A DNA stretch of 43,959 nt from a bacterium (GTDB taxonomy: Bacteria > Hydrothermota > DG-26 > JAUXAN01), in assembly GCA_030619885.1 (NCBI GenBank), contig JAUXAN010000018.1, forward strand, positions 1 to 43,959. The letters are read 5' to 3'. Shown here in pieces: positions 7,880 to 15,400 of this stretch (the first letter of the stretch is position 1; each line of letters opens with the position of its first letter). The translations under genes were made by a program, and so were the position numbers. The notes under the pieces are model-generated. The model saw nothing but the letters and a program-made list of their open reading frames with translations, made no database searches and had not been told where the DNA came from.

Positions 7880-9646
7880 ATGGAAAGATACGAATTTCAA
7901 ATAAAATTATCTCTGATACTGTTTATCTTCATCTTCCTTTTAACCGATTTTATTACACTCTACATTATCGCACGTGCCAGAGTAAATTTGACAGAAGAGA
8001 TAAAGAGCAGACTTTTCTTGACTTCAAAGATAATGTATCAAAACATTTCAAAAGCCAACCTCAACTCGATTTCAAAATCGAGCATTAGCAGAAGAGATTA
8101 TGATAAACTCCAGGAATCTATAAGCAATTCTGCATTTCTCTCTTCTGTAGGGAATATCTGTATTATAGATGAAAATAAGAGAATATTTCTTGATTCTAAG
8201 CATAGGAATGCTAATAGAATTGAGATGTATTATGAAAGCATCGAAGATTCTCTTGTTAAAAAAGTAATCAATGGAGAAAATGTATTTTCAAAACCATACG
8301 AGACCAGATTTGGTGATGTACGCCTTGCTTTATTTTCCCCAATAGGAGACAGATTTATCTCCGTTGTGGAAACTTCAGTAGGAGAGGTTTCTCTTATCAG
8401 CAGGGTATCGAAAATAGACTTTGGGTTAAAGATAGCCTTACTCCTTGCCATCTTCGTATTTGGAGTTATCTTCCTCAGATCCATGTTCAAACCCCTTGAA
8501 AGAATGAAACACAAGGCATCTTCTTTAAGGGAAAAGAGGGAAGAAAAGGACATTGATTACATAGTCCATACATTTGAAGAGTCGATTGAAAAATTGAGGA
8601 AAATTGCAGTGGAGGAAGCAAAGAAAAGAGAAAATATAGAAGAGTTCAACAAATATATTCTTAACAGTATGGCATCTGGTGTAATAAGTGTAAACAATGA
8701 AGGAATCGTGACCTGTCTGAATGGGGCAGGTTGTGAGATTCTTTCAGTTTTTGAAGCGGATGCGATAGGAAAAAGATACGATAGAATCTTCGATAAAAAA
8801 ATCTCCGGTTTAATAAGTAAATCTCTGCAGAAAAAACTCGAAGAGAAGATATACGAATTGGATATTAAGAGAAAAGATGGGGAGAATAGATTTTTGTATG
8901 TAAGCCCTGCTGTGATGGAAGATGTGCTGGGAAATAGAATAGGTGTCTCTTTAATATTTTCGGATATGACGGAACTGAAAAAATTACAGGATGAGGTTAT
9001 TTTAAAAGAAAGATTAGCATCTCTTGGTGAACTTTCCGCAGGGATTGCTCATCAGTTCAAAAATTCTCTCAGTTCTATCCTTGGCTATGCAAAGATGCTT
9101 AAAAAGGAGGTTGAGCCAAAGTATATCCATGCGATTACAACAGAATGTGCAGATTTGAACCTTTTAGTAGATGAATTTCTGAAATTTTCAAAACCGCTCA
9201 AACTTTCTACGAGCAAAATTGATATAAACAAATTGATAAAAGAAACGGTAAAACAATTTAAAGACATTTTAAAAGAGAAACAGATAGCTTTGAAGTTGAA
9301 CCTGGGTAGATTTAAAAAGGTGGACGGTGATGGTGTGTGGTTAAGACAGGCATTTTTAAACATATTAAACAATTCAGTTGAAGCGACTGAAGGTGGTGGA
9401 AGCATTACAGTCAGAACTTTTAAAACTTCTTTTGACCGGATATCCATCGAATTCACAGATACAGGTAGGGGAATCCCAAAGAATAATTTAAAGAGGATCT
9501 TTGATCCATTTTTCACCACGAAAGACGAAGGTATAGGATTGGGTCTTTCGATTGCACACAAAATAATTGCAGCCCACAAAGGGAAAATCGAACTAAAAAG
9601 CAAGAAAGGGGAAGGGACAAAAATTTCAATAATCATCCCTCAATAA
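7880..9646 (+). CDS. Orphan sensor histidine kinase with PAS domain
   Basis: 588 residues from the ATG at 7880. The order is: transmembrane segment at about 8-30, an extracytoplasmic sensor domain to about 180, a second transmembrane segment at about 183-203, a charged linker, a PAS domain around 255-370 (SMASGVISVNNEGIVTCLNG), the HisKA dimerisation helix with LGELSAGIAHQFKNSL (phosphoacceptor His391), and an ATPase domain with NILNNSVEA (N box), DTGRGI (G1), FDPFFTTK (F box) and GIGLGLSIAHKI (G2). It resembles NtrB/AtoS-type kinases. No response regulator is adjacent, so the partner is encoded elsewhere. The start is set by the promoter, which leaves no leader. Confidence 0.9.
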   Translation: MERYEFQIKLSLILFIFIFLLTDFITLYIIARARVNLTEEIKSRLFLTSKIMYQNISKANLNSISKSSISRRDYDKLQESISNSAFLSSVGNICIIDENKRIFLDSKHRNANRIEMYYESIEDSLVKKVINGENVFSKPYETRFGDVRLALFSPIGDRFISVVETSVGEVSLISRVSKIDFGLKIALLLAIFVFGVIFLRSMFKPLERMKHKASSLREKREEKDIDYIVHTFEESIEKLRKIAVEEAKKRENIEEFNKYILNSMASGVISVNNEGIVTCLNGAGCEILSVFEADAIGKRYDRIFDKKISGLISKSLQKKLEEKIYELDIKRKDGENRFLYVSPAVMEDVLGNRIGVSLIFSDMTELKKLQDEVILKERLASLGELSAGIAHQFKNSLSSILGYAKMLKKEVEPKYIHAITTECADLNLLVDEFLKFSKPLKLSTSKIDINKLIKETVKQFKDILKEKQIALKLNLGRFKKVDGDGVWLRQAFLNILNNSVEATEGGGSITVRTFKTSFDRISIEFTDTGRGIPKNNLKRIFDPFFTTKDEGIGLGLSIAHKIIAAHKGKIELKSKKGEGTKISIIIPQ

Positions 9647-9898
9647 CGCGTGACTCCATATGAAAGAAACAAAAAGGGAAAGTAGTAACGCAAGTTCAAA
9701 AAATCTTAATCAAAAATGGGGACAGTCACTCGGGAATAAGATTAAACATCTAGGAGAGGCGAATGTTGTAATGTAAGACTTGACCCCATTTGGATTCTCC
9801 GAAAGGAGAAAATGAACCACGTGAGTTAATGGGTAAGCATTTAAAATTATTTTTTTGCAAAACCTGGACTAACTGAATCAAGGAGTGTGGAAAGAAAC
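9647..9898. other. Spacer with dispersed repeats at the left edge of the accessory region
   Basis: No gene is seen. The stretch has a degenerate copy of the GGGGACAGTC repeat (9714-9730), a copy of the GACTTGACCCC repeat (9776-9793) and a short hairpin TTCTCC/GGAGAA (9795-9810). From here to 38.1 kb every gene lies on the + strand and repeats fill the spacers. Confidence 0.6.
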
Positions 9899-11146
9899 AT
9901 GCGATTACTGTTGATAGTACCTCTTTTGCCGGGGGGGGGAGGAGGTTTGGCCCCGAATTTGGGTATCGTTACTTTAGCTGCCTTGACACCCCCAGATATT
10001 GAAGTCTTGGTGATAGATGAGAATGTAGAGGGACTCAATTTTGACGAAGAGATTGACTTGGTTGGAATAACAGTAATGACCCCAACTGCAATTCGGGCAT
10101 ATGAGGTCGCCGATGTATTCAGAAAGAGAGGAACAGCCGTTGTTTTGGGAGGTTTTCATCCTTCCGCAATGCCTGAAGAAGCCATTCAACACAGCGATTC
10201 CATAGTTATAGGAGAAGCGGAGGAAATATGGACGACACTTCTTCATGATTTTGAGTTAGGAAAACTTGGGAAATTCTATCGTCGCAAGGAGCTGGCAAAT
10301 TTAGAAAATCAATCTATTCCCAGAAGGGATTTGCTTAAAGCTAAAGCCTATACAATGTTTAATACTGTAGAAACTGCGAGGGGATGTCCATTCCGTTGCA
10401 GCTTTTGTTCGGTTGCCTCATTTTTTAGCAACACCTACCGATTTCGTCCGGTCAAGGATGTTGTTAAAGAAGTTGAAACTCTCAAAGGTAAATATCTATT
10501 CTTTGTAGATGATAACATTGTTAAAATACCCCGGCGCGCAAAGGAGTTATTTAAAGCAGTAACTCCTTGTAAGAAAAAATGGATAGGTCAAGCATCATTA
10601 ACCTTTGCCAGAGATGAAGAGCTGCTCAAACTGGCTGCCGAAAGTGGATGTATTGGAATGTTTATAGGCTTCGAATCTTTATCACAGGCAAGCTTAAGAG
10701 AAGTGGGCAAATCATTTAATGTTGTTAAGCATTATGAGGAGGCCATTAAGAAAATACACGCGCATGGAATTTCAATCCATGGCGCTTTCATATTCGGGTT
10801 TGATCATGATGACGAGAGCGTTTTTGAGAAAACAGTGGAGTTTGTCAAAAACAATAAACTTGACTCTGTGTCGTTTTCAACCCTAACTCCCTTTCCGGGA
10901 ACACCAATTTACCAGAAATTAATTAAAGAGAACAGAATAGTCACTAAAGACTGGAGTAAGTACGGCGGTGCTGTCTTCAGGCCGAAGTTGATGTCTCGAG
11001 AGGTATTGGACGAGGGTTGCAAATGGGCATGGAAGGAGTGCTATTCATATAAGTCAATCTTTACCAGATTGGGATTACCAAAAGGGAACTGGTTTCTTCG
11101 TCTGTTACTAAATCTGGGGTATAAAAAGGCGATAGGGTGTCTATAA
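9899..11146 (+). CDS. B12-binding domain radical SAM protein
   Basis: About 415 residues. The N-terminal third is a B12-binding Rossmann domain (LAPNLGIVTLAALTPP near the start, DLVGITVMTPTAIRA, then VVLGGFHPSAMPEEA). The radical SAM core follows with C163-PFR-C167-SF-C170 in ARGCPFRCSFCS, the [4Fe-4S] ligand triad, and IGMFIGFESLSQASL and GAFIFGFDHDD as later barrel strands. This is the BchE/HpnR-like class, which methylates or rearranges unactivated carbons. The substrate is unknown. GTG at 9887 is an alternative start, but ATG 9899 has GGAAAG four bases upstream. A run of nine Gs in codons 9-12 is a potential slippage or sequencing-error site. Confidence 0.88.
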   Translation: MRLLLIVPLLPGGGGGLAPNLGIVTLAALTPPDIEVLVIDENVEGLNFDEEIDLVGITVMTPTAIRAYEVADVFRKRGTAVVLGGFHPSAMPEEAIQHSDSIVIGEAEEIWTTLLHDFELGKLGKFYRRKELANLENQSIPRRDLLKAKAYTMFNTVETARGCPFRCSFCSVASFFSNTYRFRPVKDVVKEVETLKGKYLFFVDDNIVKIPRRAKELFKAVTPCKKKWIGQASLTFARDEELLKLAAESGCIGMFIGFESLSQASLREVGKSFNVVKHYEEAIKKIHAHGISIHGAFIFGFDHDDESVFEKTVEFVKNNKLDSVSFSTLTPFPGTPIYQKLIKENRIVTKDWSKYGGAVFRPKLMSREVLDEGCKWAWKECYSYKSIFTRLGLPKGNWFLRLLLNLGYKKAIGCL

Positions 11147-11250
11147 AGTTAGTTTCTGGGACCAGTAACGGCCGGCTGGACATTGGACACATTTCTTGAG
11201 AAATGGAGAAAGGGAGCAGCGGCGGAAGGGTGAAAACAACGAAATACTAT

Positions 11251-11414
11251 GCACTAAACACTTATATTAGTATATTTACATTGACACAATAGTGTAAATA
11301 GGTACAATTCATTAGATAGACACAGATATAAGTTTTAAATAAAAATATAAAATTTGTACATTATAAATTCAGCAGGGAAGGCGGAACCAAACTTCGGATA
11401 TGAATGAGTTAGGC
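11251..11414 (+). repeat. attC-like imperfect inverted repeat, candidate site 1
   Basis: The left arm at 11251-11270 (GCACTAAACACTTATATTAG) pairs imperfectly with the right arm at 11396-11414, which is GGATATGAATGA followed by GTTAGGC. GTTAGGC fits the integron R' core GTTRRRY, but the left core ACTAAAC deviates from RYYYAAC by one base. A further palindrome TATTTACA/TGTAAATA lies inside. The 313-base gap from 11147 to 11459 holds nothing else recognisable. Confidence 0.4.
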
Positions 11415-11459
11415 ACCAGCGTATAGAGATTTAAAGGTGTAAAGAAAGGAGGATGCAAG

Positions 11460-12542
11460 ATGACCAACGACATTTATGAACAGCTTGCTGTGGCTTTGGA
11501 CAGGCTTCCAAATGGTTTTCCCAGAACACCATCGAACGTCGAGATACAACTTCTGAAAAAGATGTTCTCACCAGAGGAGGCTTCGATAGCTATCCAATTG
11601 TGCGGGGACATGGAACCCGTTGATGTAATAGCAAAACGGATTGGACTGCCTGTCAAGGAAGCCATGACAATGTTGTTGAATATGGCCAAGCGAGGATTTG
11701 TATGGTCCGATAAGCAGGCTGGTAAGCTACGGTTCAGACTGGCGCCCTTCATAATAGGCATATTTGAATTTCAATTGGATAATATGGACCACGAGCTTGC
11801 TCATCTCACAGACCATTATATGGCGGATGGAGGTGCTGCAGGTATCATGAGACCACACCCCGCCGTACATCGGGTTGTCCCCGCACAAAATGCAGTGAAA
11901 ACTGAGTGGATACTTCCCTATGACGATGTCCGGAAAATTCTTCTGGCTGCCAAGACGATTCGTGTCGAGGATTGCATCTGTCGAGTGCAGATGGCCCATA
12001 TCGATCGTAGGTGCAACTTTCCTCTCAGAACTTGTCTGAACTATTCTTTAAAGGAGCGTCCTCCAAGACCACATTGTATTTCGCAGGAGGAGGCTCTGGA
12101 CATCCTCGATCAGGCAGAAGAGGTCGGTCTGGTCCATACAGTAAGCAACATCCAGAAGATCCAGACGGGGGCCTTGTGGGTATATGAGATTGGTTACATC
12201 TGTAACTGCTGCGGTTGCTGCTGTGCCATGCTCAGAGGAATCAACGAGTGGGGAATAGAGAATTCGGTAGCCGCTGCCAACTACTACGCGGTCATTGATC
12301 CTGATGAATGCCTGGGATGTGGAACTTGCATAGAACGATGTCAGGTAAATTCGATCTCTGAAAAGGACGGGATTGCTGTTGTTGATCGAAAGAAGTGTAT
12401 CGGATGCGGTTTGTGCGTAACTGGATGTCCCAATGATGTGACAAAACTTCACAGAAAGCCTGATGTCGAAATCGTCCACCCTCCTGCAGATTTTGCAGCC
12501 TGGGAGCATGAGCGCTTGCGAAACCGTGGTTTGATCAAGTAG
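11460..12542 (+). CDS. Cysteine-rich 4Fe-4S dicluster protein with N-terminal winged-helix-like part
   Basis: 360 residues. Residues about 25-90 look like a helix-turn-helix (VDVIAKRIGLPVKEAMTMLL...RGFVW). The middle has extra Cys groups (VEDCICR, RRCNFPLRTCL and the striking CNCCGCCC). The C-terminal part contains two ferredoxin motifs, CLGCGTCIERC and CIGCGLCVTGC, each binding a [4Fe-4S] cluster. This architecture occurs in anaerobes as an uncharacterised redox or electron-transfer protein, and its partner is unknown. AAGGAGG lies seven bases before the ATG. The GC content looks clearly higher than that of neighbouring genes, which suggests transfer. Confidence 0.8.
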   Translation: MTNDIYEQLAVALDRLPNGFPRTPSNVEIQLLKKMFSPEEASIAIQLCGDMEPVDVIAKRIGLPVKEAMTMLLNMAKRGFVWSDKQAGKLRFRLAPFIIGIFEFQLDNMDHELAHLTDHYMADGGAAGIMRPHPAVHRVVPAQNAVKTEWILPYDDVRKILLAAKTIRVEDCICRVQMAHIDRRCNFPLRTCLNYSLKERPPRPHCISQEEALDILDQAEEVGLVHTVSNIQKIQTGALWVYEIGYICNCCGCCCAMLRGINEWGIENSVAAANYYAVIDPDECLGCGTCIERCQVNSISEKDGIAVVDRKKCIGCGLCVTGCPNDVTKLHRKPDVEIVHPPADFAAWEHERLRNRGLIK

Positions 12543-12594
12543 CTGTTCACCAGATTTGGGCTTTGCCGGGAGGCAGGCGTTCAATTGTTCACAA

Positions 12595-13234
12595 ATGAAA
12601 TACGATGAAGCATACAGTAAAATAGAGAACTATTTTGGAACGGAATCTACACTGATACTAAGAAATTACTATCATTTGTTAAACAAGTCCAAGCCAATTT
12701 TAGATGTCGGGGTAGGGCAGGGTCGTAATGCATTATTTTTGGCGAGAAAAGGCTTTTCGGTTGATGCAATTGATCCGTCAAAAGTCGCTATAGATACTGT
12801 ATTATCTATAACCTCGAAAGAAAGGCTATCTATCCGTACATATCAATGTAGTTTTGAAACTTTTACTCAAGTTCGATTTCTACTCTGGAATTCTTATATT
12901 CGGGCTTATTCAAATCTTGTCCTGGGAAGCTATTGAGCTACTACTTGAAAAAGTCAAGAGGTGGACTAATAAAGGAAGTTTAGTATTTGTCACAGGATTC
13001 ACCACAGCAGACCCGTCGTTTTCTCGATATACACAAGAATGGAAAACCATTGGAAGGAACTCGTTTATAAACGAGCACGGTAACATCAAAACTTATTTGG
13101 AAACGGGCGAAATTTTAAATCTATTTAGTGAATTTAATGTAATACATCACTGGGAAGGCATTAGCCCTGAGCACAGGCACGGAGATGGCCCACTTGAGCA
13201 ACATGCTATGGTTGAAGCGGTACTTCAGAAATAG
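12595..13234 (+). pseudogene. Frameshifted SAM-dependent methyltransferase (TehB-like)
   Basis: Two overlapping frames together make one methyltransferase of about 210 residues. The first frame starts MKYDEAYSKIENYFG and has motif I ILDVGVGQGRNALFLARKG and the acidic VDAIDPSKVA. The second frame continues with ILIFGLIQILSWEAIELL and KGSLVFVTGFTT to the natural end. The shift falls near 12865-12890, in the stretch reading aagttcgatttctactctgg. Neither half alone would be functional. No ribosome site is evident before ATG 12595. It could be a true pseudogene or a single-base assembly error. Confidence 0.8.
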
Positions 13235-13239
13235 CATAG

Positions 13240-13336
13240 GGTTAACTACATTTAAAAGCGTTTTTACCGTTTGCTTCGCTAACTCAAACCAAAATGCATT
13301 GAGATAAAAGGGTAGGCGGATATAAACGAGTTAGGC
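13240..13336 (+). repeat. attC-like recombination site, best candidate
   Basis: A 97-base imperfect palindrome. The left core is GGTTAAC at 13240-13246 and the right core GTTAGGC at 13330-13336. The outer left arm (TAACT-A-CATTTAAAAGCG) pairs with CGGATATAAACGAGTTA with an unpaired A, like the extrahelical bases of attC. Next, TACCGTTT (13265-13272) pairs with AAAGGGTA (13307-13314) with one mismatch, then CTCAA (13283-13287) with TTGAG (13299-13303) closes an apical loop. Size, core sequence and architecture match integron attC sites. The left core deviates from RYYYAAC by one base. Confidence 0.55.
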
Positions 13337-13373
13337 AGAATAACTGATAAAGTTATACAAAGGAGGAATAATT

Positions 13374-14306
13374 ATGATGAAGAATAATGAGATGCCATCT
13401 CATCATGGAGTAGAGGAATCTCCTGATGCCAAATACCCAAATCAGACGCTAAAACTGCTGTTTGAGCGTGCCAGTTGCAGAAATTTTTCCGATCAAAAAA
13501 TCGCGCCAGATGTTTTGCAACTTGTTCTTGAGGCAGGAATCCATGCACCTACAGGAGGTAACTTGCAACCTTATTCCATTATAAAAATCGAAAAGGATGA
13601 AACAAAACAAAAATTATCAGAGCTTTGTGGAAGACAGAATTACATAGCTGAGGCTCCTATTAATCTATTGTTTTGCATAGACTGGCATCGTATTGGAAGG
13701 TGGGCACAACTTGAGATTGCTCCTTTTACCGCCACCAGCTCTTTTCGACATTTCTGGATATCTTTTCAAGACACAATTATCTCTGCTCAAAATATTTGTA
13801 CTGCCGCAGACTCATTGGGATTAGGCTCGGTTTATATTGGTACTGTCTTGGAGTGCTTCAGGGAGCTTCGTGATATGTTTCAATTGCCAAATGGAGTATT
13901 TCCGGTCGTACTACTTTGCCTGGGCTGTCCCAAAACCAAGCCCCAACCTCGAAAAAAGCTGGATGTTAATGTAATTGTCCACGATGAAAAATATCATGAA
14001 ATAGAAGATCAAAATCTTAGGGACTCATTTAACGAGAAATACCCTGATTTGAAAGTTCAAATAACTGAAGAACGACTCCAAAAGATTTCGGAAGTTTGTC
14101 GGAAAGTTCACGGAGAAGAATTTGCCAGGAAGTGTATCGAAAGGATTAAAAAGAGTGGATATATAAACCCGGTACAACGGTATTTTGGGCTTCATTATTG
14201 TGCCGATGAGATGCTTGAAGTAAATGATGAATATCTGAAACTTATGGAGGAATTTGGATTCAATTGGTTCAAGAAATATCACCCATTTGAGGATAAAACA
14301 ACATAA
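13374..14306 (+). CDS. Nitroreductase-family FMN protein
   Basis: 310 residues. The N-terminal 190 residues are a nitroreductase fold: LLFERASCRNFSDQKI (FMN phosphate binding, with the family R-S-x-R-x-F-like signature), LEAGIHAPTGGNLQPYSI, and ADSLGLGSVYIGTV...LPNGVFPVVLLCLGCP. The C-terminal 110 residues are a charged helical extension (ERLQKISEVCRKVHGEEFA) absent from standard nitroreductases. AAGGAGG ends seven bases before the ATG. The gene is the first after the attC-like site. The substrate is unknown, and family members reduce nitro, quinone or flavin-type acceptors. Confidence 0.85.
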   Translation: MMKNNEMPSHHGVEESPDAKYPNQTLKLLFERASCRNFSDQKIAPDVLQLVLEAGIHAPTGGNLQPYSIIKIEKDETKQKLSELCGRQNYIAEAPINLLFCIDWHRIGRWAQLEIAPFTATSSFRHFWISFQDTIISAQNICTAADSLGLGSVYIGTVLECFRELRDMFQLPNGVFPVVLLCLGCPKTKPQPRKKLDVNVIVHDEKYHEIEDQNLRDSFNEKYPDLKVQITEERLQKISEVCRKVHGEEFARKCIERIKKSGYINPVQRYFGLHYCADEMLEVNDEYLKLMEEFGFNWFKKYHPFEDKTT

Positions 14307-14355
14307 ATATGAAAGCGTCGAGACCATGTGGGGACTGGCATAAACTTTTAATAAC

Positions 14356-14384
14356 TTGACAGATATGAGATATTTTAATAGAAT
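14356..14384 (+). promoter_or_regulatory. Strong sigma70-type promoter before the small lipoprotein ORF
   Basis: TTGACA at 14356-14361, a 17-base spacer and TAGAAT at 14379-14384. Transcription should begin near 14391, and GGAGG follows just before ATG 14402. It would drive the small lipoprotein ORF and the BPL_N gene together. Confidence 0.65.
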
Positions 14385-14401
14385 GATACGTGGAGGTATA
14401 A

Positions 14402-14512
14402 ATGAGACATCTAATGCAATTTGTTTTACTGTTTGCTGTGGTGGTAGCAATTTTCAATAGCTGTGCTCGTGAAAATTCAGAAGAAGGTGAACCAATAATT
14501 GAGGGGGTGTAG
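14402..14512 (+). CDS. 36-residue lipoprotein-like small ORF
   Basis: The reading frame starts MRHLMQFVLLFAVVVAIFNS, then continues CARENSEEGEPIIEGV. It has a complete signal peptide with a plausible lipobox (IFNSC) and a short acidic tail, preceded by a good ribosome site (GGAGG) and the promoter at 14356. It stops five bases before the next start codon. It is either a genuine small lipopeptide or the truncated front of a lost lipoprotein gene. The following gene also begins with a lipoprotein signal, so a tandem arrangement is possible. Confidence 0.5.
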   Translation: MRHLMQFVLLFAVVVAIFNSCARENSEEGEPIIEGV

Positions 14513-14516
14513 AGAA

Positions 14517-15317
14517 ATGGGGAAATCAATGCAAAGGCTGATGAGCTGGTTATTCATTTTTTTGTCGCTTTTATTTGTCACCCATTGCCAGAACACACAG
14601 GATAAAAGCGGTGATGTAGCTTTATATTCAGACCAGGGCACTTGGGATGAATCTGTCCAAGCCGCTGAGAAGATGTTTCAATGGATGGGTTATACAGTCG
14701 CATTGGTGAATGCAGATTACATTAACAACAGGGGGCTCTACAGTTTTAGTATCCTTTGCATCCCGGGTGGTAACATGTACCAATATGGACAAGATATTTC
14801 TTTAATAGGTAAGGAGAGCATAAAGAATTTTATTCGCAATGGTGGAGGTTACATTGGGATTTGTGGTGGTGCCTATTTTGCCAGTGAAAAGGTCATCTGG
14901 CAAGGGGAACAACTTCCCATGACGCCCTTAGGCATATTTCCAGGCACAGCCGAGGGTCCCATCAAGGAAATTGTTCCCTCTCGTGATTATGGTATGTGCA
15001 AAGTTAATATCGTGAACTCCACTCATCCCATAACACAATCAGAACCAGACTCTGCATGGATGCTTTATTACTGGGGTCCAGCGTTAATGCCGAACGAAAA
15101 TGTTACTATAACCATTTCAGGGAAGTACGACATAGGAAATCAGCCCACGATGTTAGCCTTTGAGTATGATCTCGGCAGGGTTTTCCTCATCGGCACGCAT
15201 CCCGAAATCGAAGAAGACAGCGATCGCGATGGAGTAGACTTTGCCGATAAATTGGATGATAAGGGTTCGGATTGGGAGTTGATGAGAAATGCGGTTCTTT
15301 GGTGCTTGAAGAAATAA
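14517..15317 (+). CDS. BPL_N-domain (GATase1-like) lipoprotein
   Basis: About 266 residues. A signal peptide with lipobox (FVTHC) is followed by a class I glutamine amidotransferase-like domain of the BPL_N type, named from the N-terminus of eukaryotic biotin-protein ligase. Seen motifs are VALYSDQGTWDES, ILCIPGGNMYQY, the nucleophile elbow GGYIGICGGAYFA (Cys in GICGG) and FLIGTHPEIEED with the candidate catalytic His. The Cys-His-Glu order fits an active hydrolase, and its envelope location sets it apart from cytosolic amidotransferases. The start is ATG 14517, with GAGGGGG about nine bases upstream, rather than the upstream TTG. Substrate unknown. Confidence 0.82.
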   Translation: MGKSMQRLMSWLFIFLSLLFVTHCQNTQDKSGDVALYSDQGTWDESVQAAEKMFQWMGYTVALVNADYINNRGLYSFSILCIPGGNMYQYGQDISLIGKESIKNFIRNGGGYIGICGGAYFASEKVIWQGEQLPMTPLGIFPGTAEGPIKEIVPSRDYGMCKVNIVNSTHPITQSEPDSAWMLYYWGPALMPNENVTITISGKYDIGNQPTMLAFEYDLGRVFLIGTHPEIEEDSDRDGVDFADKLDDKGSDWELMRNAVLWCLKK

Positions 15318-15400
15318 ATTTAAAAGGTCTACTTTTTGTTGGGCGCAAGACCTGACTCCATTTGCAGAGGTTTACTAAGAATAATTAAAAAGGAGGTATT

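Noticed and set aside
9085-9636. A 183-codon open frame on the - strand inside the histidine kinase gene
   Set aside because: It mirrors the HisKA/ATPase region of the + strand gene and shows no independent ribosome site or motif.
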